The notes below the pieces were generated by a model that was not told the DNA's origin, made no database searches, and saw only the letters and a list, made by a program, of their open reading frames with translations. Positions 34,774 through 44,673 of a stretch of DNA of 62,000 nt are shown here, in pieces (the stretch's first letter is position 1; each line of letters begins with the position of its first letter). The translations under genes were made by a program, and so were the position numbers. The stretch is from Gnetum montanum (taxonomy: Eukaryota > Streptophyta > Gnetopsida > Gnetales > Gnetaceae): NCBI GenBank assembly GCA_015680685.1, contig MNCI01010139.1:9624-71623 (forward strand). Direction: 5' to 3'.

Positions 34774-36129
34774 CATGATAAAATGAAATAATTTTACACT
34801 ATTTCTCAACTACTAAAGATAACATTAAAACTTTTAAAAGTCAAATATCATTACAGTTTAAGCCTTCACTTCAGAAAACTTATTGCTACACATGTTCTAG
34901 TATTTTTCATAGTTTTTGTATGTCATTCTAAATCTAAATCTCACATAGTTATAATAAGAATACTACTAAAACTATTGTAAAAAGTTGCAAACCAAATATG
35001 CTCATAATCATTAATATCCTAGCTAACCTTATTTCAATGAAATGGAGCAAGCTAAATTAGTTCTCTTTTACATTTGTCTTTATAAAAAACTATATTTTTA
35101 TCTATTTGTAGTTTTTTAATATCATATTTAATCATTTTCCCCATGTTTTTGGGACTTCTTTTTGATTATTTTCTTCGAATTATCTAATGGACTTATTATC
35201 TAATCTTCTTTAGATATGACCGAACTATCCGGAGTGTCATTCCCATAGCTTACGTATTTGTTTAAAATAGCATACTTGATTACATTATTATAAAAATTTT
35301 CCTTTGATTTTCTTAAAATTGTTTTATTGTAAAAAAATAATACTAGTTTGCCTTCATTTTAATCATCCTGCCTCAATCCTATTTCTTACATCCTTATCAA
35401 TTTCATCATCAAATACCTCATAATGACTCATCATCATTCATACCTAATCATATTTAAAAGATTAATCATATTTAATTTTATTGATACTAAATAAAAATAT
35501 CCTTCTTAAGTCCTAACATAATGTATCATAATATTTTTTCTTGTTCATACTAACTTTCAACCTTATAATATCTATATTGCAGTTTTTCACATGGTTTTCA
35601 TTGTGGTAGCAAAGATTTTAGAATCAAATAATGATTACAATTGTGCATTATTCCATGGTAAATTTTTTTTTTCACTAAGGGTTTTCATGGTATCTATATA
35701 TAAGTTTGTTGTAATTTTTTCATTGTGGTAGCAAAGATCCTAGCATCAACCAATGATTTTAATTATGCATTATTCCATAGTAAATTTGTTGTTTCGTTGA
35801 GGGTTTGCATAGTATTTTTGTTGCTTCACTAAGGGTTTATAGTGTTTTGCTACTTCACTAGTTCAAATTTGCTTTTGTGGAGCTATAGTTGAAATTCACT
35901 AGGTGGAGCTAAGCCTATAGTTGCCTTTGTCCCCTTATTCTTTCTACAATTTGAAAATTTTAATGTAATGTGAATTATCATAGAAATTTTCCTACTATTG
36001 TTCTTCCTTTATTTACTCAATGTAACATCATTTAATAAATCATTCTTTAGCTATAGTGTTAAATGTAAACATCATTTTTTTTTTCCATTTACAAGAAGCC
36101 TTTAGTCAAAATTGAAAACCTGAAAGTAC
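34774..36129. other. AT-rich region without gene, with a 122-bp duplication
   Basis: No coding content. Around 35599-35790 a segment starting CATTGTGGTAGCAAAGAT recurs after 122 bp (35599 and 35721), each followed by GCATTATTCCAT(A/G)GTAAATTT and then TTCACTAAGGGTTT-like wording that occurs again at about 35825. Confidence 0.5.
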
Positions 36130-37712
36130 ACTATTAAAAGAAGGTAAGATCTGATCCCTTTCATACTTCAAAGGGGTATTTTTTAGGATTGGTTATAAAA
36201 ACATAAACTTACAAACCCACATTCAAAAATATAGTGCCATTTCTTTCAGGTTTTACTAGAGTTTCACCTCTATTTAAGTCTTCTCTATGGTTGCACTCTA
36301 TTCTTTTTCTTTATAATATCAACTCAAATATGGTATGACGAAGTGATAATTAAAACTACAGATAACAATTTAGAGAAAAGCTTTTAATTCCAAAGAGAAA
36401 TGGGAGTTAAGCAAAGTTTTTCACTTTCTCCAACTCTCTTTGCTATCTTTATTGATGAAATGCAAGGATGGTTGTGCAACGGGCAAGATAGTCATGCTAT
36501 CAAAATTGGATCCCAAGCAGTGAATGTTCTTTTATATGTAAATGATGTTGCCTTGATCTTCACTATTTTAGAAGGTATGCAAAATATGTTGCAAATTTTA
36601 AAAAATTATTGACATTGGTCTCATATTCAAGTGAATGTAGAATAAACCAAATTGATGATCTATGATACAAGAAATATCTATTATAATTTCTATTTTGGAG
36701 GTTCCAATGCTTAAATAGTAGATTCATTTAAATATTTGGTTTTTATTTATATAAAAAAATACTTGTGGGAGAAGCACATTAAGGAAAAAATAGCAAGAGG
36801 TTTTATGGCTTTGTATGCTTTCAAGAACAAGTTCAAGGAGTTATGTCTCTAAGCTTGGAAGGTTAGAAAACAAAATTTTCAGACTATCATCTATCCTACT
36901 GTATTGTAAGGATATGTTGTTTAGAAACCTAGATTCAACTGCTAAACTTTGAAAAGATATTGAAATATTAAAAAAAAATATTTTTCTTCTAGTTGAGTTA
37001 GAGATAAAGATATAAACATCTTATTCAATGTTATTACATGAATATGATTTATTACCTTTAGAAGTAGAAGCCTTGTGCCATTTCATTACATACAATAATA
37101 GATTGCATATCTCAAGGTGAAGCAAATTCTATAAAGCAATTCTTGAGTATTAGCATGACTGTAAATGATATTTTTAGAGTATGAAATGATTGAGAAAACG
37201 GAAGATCTCTTGGGAATACATGTAGCAAAATCCTAAGCATATTTACCAACTACTTAAGTGGAAGGTTTTAAAAAAGATGTGGACTAATGTGGAAGGCTAG
37301 AGGCATTTATTTACACCACATTAGATCTAATAGACTAAATGTTAAAGCTTTGTCACTCTCAGCTACCATTCCCTTCAAGTATTAGAATGCTATTAGCAAG
37401 CTTTGCTTAAGTTCTCATCATTTTAGAATTTAAAGTGGACGATGGATTCAACTCCTCTAAGAAGAACATATTTGTAGGTTTTACAAATTAATAACGCTTG
37501 AAAATGAGTTACATGTGTTTTTTCTTATACTATGAGTACTCATTTGAGATAGCATTATAATGTTATAGTGAAAAGCTTGTATGATTTGTTTTTGATGTCC
37601 CATTGGTGCTTGATCAATTTGTAGAGTTTATCTTTATTTTTCATGAAAATGTAATATTTTTCCAATAGATTCTATGGGTCTTCAAATATAATAAAGATTC
37701 ATTTCATTTCAT
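36130..37712 (+). mobile_element. Second LINE type (RTE-like), 5'-truncated copy 1
   Basis: The open frame 36400-36612 reads GVKQSFSLSPTLFAIFIDEMQGW (GVRQGCPLSPxLF in active elements) and LLYVNDVALI at 36532-36550, the YADD box with Ala and the first Asp replaced. Downstream come DSFKYLVFIY, WEKHIKEKIARGFMALYAFKNK and IIYPTVL before PW-type endings, and near 37430 a decayed C-terminal zinc region (EFKVDDGFNSSKKNIF). The copy ends with AATAAAGATTCATTTCATTTCATT at about 37690-37712, a short-repeat 3' end, with no poly(A). The subfamily label is inference. Confidence 0.7.
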
Positions 37713-38880
37713 TAATTTAATAATATATTTTAATTTTGGAATAAAACACCCTCTAAAATATCATCGATGATGCTTTAAAAATTTCTCATTATTTTAAATT
37801 TTAACTTCTAAAAACCTAAAGAAAGATTTGAAAGTTCAACAAAATATGCATGTATTCTAAATCATCAACATCAAAGTTATGAGTCCATTTGCATACCATA
37901 GGAGCTATATGTTGATAAATAAAGGAGCTTGTAGAAAATTTCATATCAAAAATAGAATCAAGTTTACTAAGTGAAAAGTTTCATGCAAATTATTTCACAT
38001 GCAAAGTAATAATATGATAACATGAAAAATTGAGTTCATATGTTGAAGAAAGGACTAAGATCTTCATGGATAACTAAGAATATAAAAAAATATGTGATGA
38101 AAGATCTTAGGAATATTACTTAAAAATATCATCAAAAAGAGTGATGTCAACATTATTCTCATTTTTCTAGTTTTCAACTTAAAACATTGAATGTTTTTTA
38201 ACAACATTTTCATAGGATAGAGAACATACAACATTAGAAGAAATGTATTTCTCATGTTTCATTTATTAGATTTTGAGGATAGTAATAGAGTTGAATCAAC
38301 TTTCATGTACATATGTAGCTTAAATTTATCTTTATGTTAGGAGATCTCCTTAATCTTTATAAAACTTCACTACTTTCATTTATCTTACTTTTCTAAAAAA
38401 CCACTTTTTCACTCTACTTTAAGTTGAAAAATTTTCCTACTTTAAAGTAAGGAGTACCAAATTCATCTTATCATCTATATAATCTCTCCAATTTAAGTAA
38501 ACTCCTAAAATTTTGTCTAGTTATCATTTTTCTATCTTTAAAAATAGTTTGATAAAATTTCTTACTTAAAAATCCCTTAAACATTTCTAATTTTGGTTAT
38601 AAATTAAATGTATTATTTAATGTCATCAATGTTAGTAGTATAGATTTTATTATAAATATAAATCCCAAAAATAAAATTATCTTCATTTAAAATAAAAAAT
38701 TTATGATCATAAGTTAGAAATTTATCATATTTATATACAATATATAAGCAATACATATTAGTTTGCTCTTTTTTGGACAATGCTAAGATGTCGATGATAT
38801 ATAACCATGTGTATATATTATAATTGCAATATAGGTACACCAAAAGATATATAGTCTAATTATAACTTTGTAATAATGAG
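37713..38880. other. AT-rich region without gene
   Basis: Very high A+T, only short frames of low-complexity composition (38064-38255 and 38613-38843 on the minus strand, rich in Leu, Ile, Tyr and Asn). No feature supported. Confidence 0.5.
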
Positions 38881-39080
38881 GTGTTAATCTAGTGGTAAGA
38901 CTCTTGATTTGAAAAGCTCAAGTCATAGATTAAATTTTGGTAGGAAATGCCAAGTTATAAAGTTATAATTAGGGATGGAGATATATAGTCCAATTAGAAC
39001 TTTATAACTCAAGATTGTCCACCAAAATTATACCCATGACTTGGAGCTTTCAAATTAAGAGTCTTATCATTGGGCTAATA
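38881..39080. repeat. Inverted pair of tRNA-like SINE heads
   Basis: The left arm (38881-38964, plus) reads TCTAGTGGTAAGACTCTTGA (A-box-like), TTTGAAAAGCTCAAG and TCATAGATTAAATTTTGGT (decayed B box). The right arm (39080-38999, minus) reads CCCAATGATAAGACTCTTAA, TTTGAAAGCTCCAAG and TCATGGGTATAATTTTGGT. They are separated by about 35 bases, and each is preceded by ATATAGTCYAATTA-type wording. A tRNA-derived SINE family in head-to-head or palindromic arrangement fits; 4925-5040 is a third member. Confidence 0.6.
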
Positions 39081-39219
39081 CTTTATTTACCCAAATAACA
39101 TAAATATACCAAATTACATATGTAAAAGTCAAAGGTTAAGAATAATTACTATTTAGCTATTTGAATTTAAAAATGCTATGGTAAGTAATTCAATTTCATC
39201 ATCTTATGAATAAAATAAT

Positions 39220-40116
39220 TGATGAGTCATGAATTGGCTTCGTTCACAAGGCCTTGTTGATTGGGCCCCATTAACTAGGCCATGTTGATGCATCATTTCA
39301 TAAGTTGACATGGTCCCATCGATGCAGGGTTTGTTCTTGCCTATAAATACGTGCCAACCTATTGTGTTTAGGGATTAGTCAATCATAGTATAGCAAAGCT
39401 CTTGCAGTTTACCCATTTGAAAGTTAGAATATTTTCTTGAGTGCTTGTAGTAAGAGTCATTGAGTATACAGATCATTATTCGAGCACTATTATACCTGAG
39501 CATGATAGTATGTGTGGTAATAAATATGATCTTTCTGATCAAACCTTGTAGCATTCTAGATAGTTTAAATGTTTTATTCATGAATGTAATGTTTTTAGCT
39601 ATTTAGTTAATATTTTCCAGTAATTAAGCTAATTAAGTAATTATGCGAGATAAGGTAAATAGTAATTAAGTAAATACATAAGTACAACCACTTCGAGCAT
39701 GCATGTGACATTTGGTAATCCTAGTAGCGCTTAATTCTTGGTAACCCAACAACGTTATATGTGTTCAAGATGTGTATGGCAAGTGAGACTGGATACTTAT
39801 GTTAGGACTAGTTAAATAATAGTTAGTACATTAGATTAAAGTAGATATTAAATTACTTTATCCTCCATCTTTTTTATTTCAGGGACCAAAACCATAAAAT
39901 ATAAAATGACAAAAATCATGTATCTCAATTACACTTATACCATACCCTTGAGCTTCAGAAGTGTAGTTGGGAAGACAACATATGTCTTTAACATAAAGTT
40001 TATTTCTTAGAGAACTTGTGCACTAGAAACTATAGAGTCCACAGAATTTGATCAAATCACATGTGAAGACTTTATGATTTGTATGGTTGAGTGTAGGGGT
40101 ACCTTGCCACTCATCA
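39220..40116 (+). repeat. 5' LTR of a plus-strand gypsy element
   Basis: This 897-bp LTR begins TGATGAGTCATG and ends CACTCATCA, one base before a primer site. It has a TATA box at 39341-39349 (CTATAAATA) and the internal block GAGCACTATTATACCTGAGCATGATAGTATG shared with the LTR at 9697 (where the same block carries the duplicated 34-mer). GATGCATCATTTC and CATCGATGCAGG wording upstream of the TATA box is shared with the G3 LTRs. Confidence 0.85.
39341..39349 (+). promoter_or_regulatory. TATA box of LTR promoter
   Basis: CTATAAATA, about 120 bp from the LTR start; same position class as in the other LTRs. Confidence 0.6.
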
Positions 40117-40117
40117 T

Positions 40118-40135
40118 TGACACCATTGATGGGGA
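40118..40135 (+). other. Primer binding site, tRNA-Asp-like
   Basis: TGACACCATTGATGGGGA matches 13 of 18 bases of the tRNA-Asp complement; four of the five differences are C:G to T:A changes. One base separates it from the LTR. Confidence 0.7.
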
Positions 40136-40265
40136 CTCTTTTTGTTGAAACCTACACTATCTAGGATTAGTGAATATCATTAATATCATTGGATGAACCC
40201 CAAGGTCAACATCATTTTCAACTATATAATTACAGAAGCAAACTTATTATTATTTTTATTGCAAA

Positions 40266-41890
40266 ATGTCTTCTTATTCTCATAGTTGTGACAATGTCAA
40301 ACTGTCAGTTCCATATGAGTGCAAAGTGGTATATTCTCATCCAAATGAGTATGTTCCTGACTTCACCTTCATCCTACATTAGGATGAGCAACTGCGATGG
40401 CATGATATGGAAGGCAACATTGTAATGCCTCTTGATCAATCTATGTTGGTGATGCTGCTTCAAAATCTTAAGAAGTTAGGAATTCAAGATCTTCAAGAGG
40501 AATACGTTGCACATGACTACAACTACTAGGACTATCACCCCATTGAAACACAATGTAGGTGATATTGACACTAGGAGAAGCATCATGAGTCTATGAAGGA
40601 AAAATGGTTTAATAATCCATTATTCTTGTTGAACTAAGATGAAAATGAAGACTCTACCTTTGAGGGATCTCAACATGAAACTTCTTCACCCCTTGTCACT
40701 ATTGATGAGATGGAAATCAAGAGAAGGGATCGGACAAGTGTTGAGATGATAAGAAAATTGATGAACATGGTCGTGATGATCATAAGGGAATTGGTAGACA
40801 CCATGGTGGTGGTAGTTCTTATCCCTCTTGATCCTCTTCATCTACATCCTATTCTTCCTCTTCTTCTTGTTTTGAAAGATGCCATAGAAAGAATAATCAT
40901 GATGGAAGTGCGCAATGGGATAACAATACTAATCACCATGCCCGTAATGAGTGAATGGGAAATAGAGGACATCATTGGTAACAACACAATAATGATGATG
41001 ATGAGGCTTTGTTGGTAACACAAAGCATGCTTAATATTATAGAGGTACCCAAGATTCCAATTAGGCATGTGAAAATATTATAGAGGTACTCAAGATTCCA
41101 ATTAGGCATGTGAAAGATAGTTGGATTAAGCACTTATAGATGAACAATATCCCAAGATTTGATGGGGGATATGAATCTGATCCACTAACACATCTACAGG
41201 CTTTCCATGATGTCTCTACCTTGCAAAGCATTGAAAATAATTAGCAAAAACTCAAGCTATTTCTTAAGATACTTATCAAAGAGGTTGAAAGTTGGTATCA
41301 GTGCTTGGAGTTGGAATCCATTCATAGATGGAGTATCATGTTGGAACTATTTAATGACACATATCAATGTACTTTATAGTATCTAATTTAAGAAGGCAAA
41401 TCCAAGGCTAGAAATAGGAAACACATGAACCCTTGGATGCTACCATGAGTAGATATTTTAGTAAAGATTGATAAACTATGGGACTCTTTGGATGAGAAGT
41501 TCCAAATTGCTATAAATATTTCTAAAGTATCCAAAGAGCTGAATAGTGATCATGACCATAGGAGGTGGAAAGAAGCTAAACATGCCTACCAGAGAGGTAA
41601 GGGCAATAATGTTATAGTGGAAGAAGTTATGGAAATAAAATTTGATGATGATATTGGATGTGACATTTGTCAATATGACCATTTTAAGGGATGTTTTCTT
41701 ATGGTGTCACACTTACAAGAGTCTCAGGTGTACATGCTGAATTCTTAACTAGCACAGGGGTAGGCACCTAGATGATTACCTTATCCTCAAAGAAATCCAA
41801 GGTAGTTCCACCAACATTAACAAACTTTCTATCTAAGTGGAGCTCCACCACAACTGTATGAGAAATACTAATAATGCCGGCAAGCTTGTC
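40266..41890 (+). pseudogene. gag of the plus-strand gypsy element, 3' part of element lost
   Basis: The start ATG is in AAAATGTCTTCTT at 40266. The frame reads VVYSHPNEYVPDFTFILH, a TAG-type stop, DEQLRWHDMEGNIVMPLDQSMLV, YHPIETQ, then HHESMKEKWFNNPLFLLN, all shared with G3 gag (55599 downwards) and the copy at 10730. A Ser-rich stretch follows. Near the C-terminus 41488-41748 is open: FQIAINISKVSKELNSD and the zinc knuckle CDICQYDHFKGC (about 41660). Homology ends at about 41890; protease and pol are absent and LINE DNA follows. Confidence 0.75.
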
Positions 41891-41949
41891 GCTACACTAG
41901 AAATAATATATTTAAGAAAAATATTTATTAAGGATACTGGCTATTTTAC

Positions 41950-43370
41950 AAGAAACAAATTAGAAATTATAGTTATCTAGTTTTATTGAATTATTTTCTT
42001 ATATCTTAGACTTTTACAAAAACATTATACTAAGATCTTGAAGTAACAAATAAAATCTTGGGCATAGAGCTGCATGAAGACAAAAGAAATGATAACCTAT
42101 GGTTTTCACAAGAAAATATATTTAATTAATCATCATGCAATTTGACGTAATTTTAATAGATATTATATTAAAATTAATGATCACTTTGTCAACCTTTTGC
42201 CATATCCTAATGATGTAGCTCTTATCTCCAACTCTAAGGAAGGCTTGCAACAAATTCCTACTTTCTTGATTGATTTTTGCCAATATTTAGAAATGAAAGT
42301 TAATTTGAAAAAAAAATTAAGTTGTGTGGCACTAGGAATAAGGATTATTCTTGAACTATTGGAAAAGGCCTATTAAATATAACACCAACTTATAGATACC
42401 TTGGCCTAGATCTTTCTCACAATTACAGTTGGGAGATGTGCATTAAATAGTGGATTAAGAGCCTAGTTTTATTTAAAAAGAAAATATCAAAAGGAAACTA
42501 TCTTAGACTAGGAAATCAAAAAGGAATTATTTTGTTCTATTTATACATCCAAATCTTTTGTATGGGTGTGAAGAGTGGGATCCTAGACAATATGAGAAAA
42601 TAGAAGAAGTATAGAAGCAATTTTTACTAGAAGAATTTCAAGTTAAAAGGTACGTACAATATCATTTTCTACTTCTTAAAGTAAATATGATGTCTTTAAA
42701 GATAGAAGCTCTTTGTTAATTTGTATCATATATTCATAGTCTCTCCTGTAGCATAATAACTAAATTTTTGAAGGTAGTCTTAGTTGCTACACAATAGAAA
42801 GAGTGGTTCTAAGAGGAAATGATTTATCTCAAAAAATAAAAAATTGAGATAGATATTCTACATTACGATATAAGACAAGTTCATAAGAGTATAAAAAACA
42901 AGGAACTTTTGCATGTATGGAGTAACCTAATAGAAAAGAGAAAATCTACCTAAATAGCATTAGAGGAGGCATCAACAAAAAAGAAATTTTTTTTTTTATC
43001 TACTCCTATATCCTATCACCTATATTATCGAATTAGCCAAGAAAAATTAGACTTCCATTATTTTAGAATTGAAATAGGAAGGTCCAAATTTCAATAGAAG
43101 AGAGAACCTATCATTTATGCAATCAAAGAGCAATTGGAGATGAACATCACATATTCCTAGAATGTCATGTTTTTATGCAAAGTCACCATAAATGGCAAAT
43201 TATAGCTAGTAGTTTAATTGAAGTTTTTGATATAGCACCAATGAAACTTTGTAACTTTATTGAAGAAGTGTTTATGACATATAATATGTATATTTATTCT
43301 ATTTAATAGATCTTAAGTATCTCTGAACGTAATGAAAGGCATTCCAGTTTCAATTTTAATATGATGAAGC
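41950..43370 (+). mobile_element. Second LINE type (RTE-like), copy 2
   Basis: Readable pieces in order: LPYPNDVALISNSKEGLQQ (about 42195-42250; the YADD box is YPND), FLIDFCQYLEMKVNLKK, then a decayed middle, and near 43095-43200 the C-terminal zinc region HLCNQRAIGDEHHIFLECHVF with C, C, H and C in order. The palm wording and the downstream order match copy 1 at 36130. It ends in the C-terminal region around 43370, just left of the G3 3' LTR. No target duplication found. Confidence 0.65.
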
Positions 43371-43494
43371 TAAACTTGTAAGTACCCCTTTGCTACTCAT
43401 TTCAAGTTTTTTACATCTTTATGTTTTAGTTTAATGTATGTCTCTTATGCCTTATTCAAAATATAGTAGAAATTTTAATATATGTCATGGTATG

Positions 43495-44359
43495 TGATGA
43501 GCAGCGAGTATACCCTATGCCCAACCATATGAATTGCAAGCATTCATGCATAATTCGGTCAAATTCTGTAGACCTTACGTTCCCACGAACACTAGTTTAG
43601 GAGGTGAAATCTAATTGTGATGATTTTTTTCTTCCCAACTATACTTGTGGAGCTTTAGTTGTATGGTTAAATGTAATTGAAGCCCATGATTTTTATTATT
43701 TTATATTTTATTTATCTACAATATCAATAAGTTGAAACTTAATTTATGAACCAATTTAACTAATCTAGTTGCTAATTAATAACTAACTATCCTAACATAA
43801 GCATTCGGTCCCACTTTCCGTACATATCTTAAATGCATGCAACACTACTCAACTACCAAGTGTTATATGTTATGCTTGAAGTGATTGTACTTATGTGTTT
43901 AATCTATTTAGCTTAATTAATAACTAATTGAAGCCTAGTTTAGCTTATTTAATTACGTAATTAAGGAAAAAAGTAAATGCAAAACTAAATCATTAATCTA
44001 TTCCAAGTACTACAAGGTTTGATCAAAAGGCTCATCTTTATTACCATTCACATTGGTGTGCTTAGGTACATCAATGTTTGAATAAAGATCCATATACTTT
44101 TTGACTCTTGTTGCGTGCATTCAGAGAAATAGTATAACTCTCAAATGAAAAAACTACAAGAACTCTACTACAACTAAGACATGACATGCTATAAACATAG
44201 CTAGTAAGCACGTATTTATGGACTTTATTATGAAGCTGCATTGATGGGGCCTCATAAATGCAAGAAGTACTATGTTGATGTAGGCTTGTCAATGGGGAAA
44301 CACCACATAGATAGGACTGCATCAATGGGGATCCATCGACATGACACTTTGATGCTTTA
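43495..44359 (-). repeat. 3' LTR of G3
   Basis: It starts TGATGAGCAGCGAGTATACCC and ends GACACTTTGATGCTTTA, colinear with 55761-56650 along the whole length. A 20-30-bp block with AAGCACTGCTGGG-type wording present in the 5' LTR near 56130 is missing here. The TATA box is at 44212-44220 (minus strand). No clear polypurine tract adjoins it on the right; minus-strand CAGGGGTATT is the best candidate. Confidence 0.85.
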
Positions 44360-44673
44360 TAATACCCCTGTGACTGAATGAAAACTCATCCTTGAGTTCC
44401 TTTACAAAATTGAGAAGGTATGGGATTATTAACTAATTCTTGACATAACAAAACTAAGTGCCCAAGTGTACAAATCAACATCATTACAAAACTTTGTGGT
44501 ATTCAAAACACAAAATTGAATACCATGACATGACTACTCAAATTGGATAGCACATCCTCTGATGGGATGAAGGTGGTCGAGAAGATCAAACAATCCTAGT
44601 TGGTGGAGGCTCCTAAGGTTCCTAAAGGACCTTCATGAACTTTGAGCATGCATGGTGGTTGAGGTGGCTATCA

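Noticed and set aside
40710-41018. 102-residue plus-strand frame rich in Met, Ile, Val
   Set aside because: Alternative frame of the Ser/Asp/His-rich part of gag; the gag frame matches other copies.
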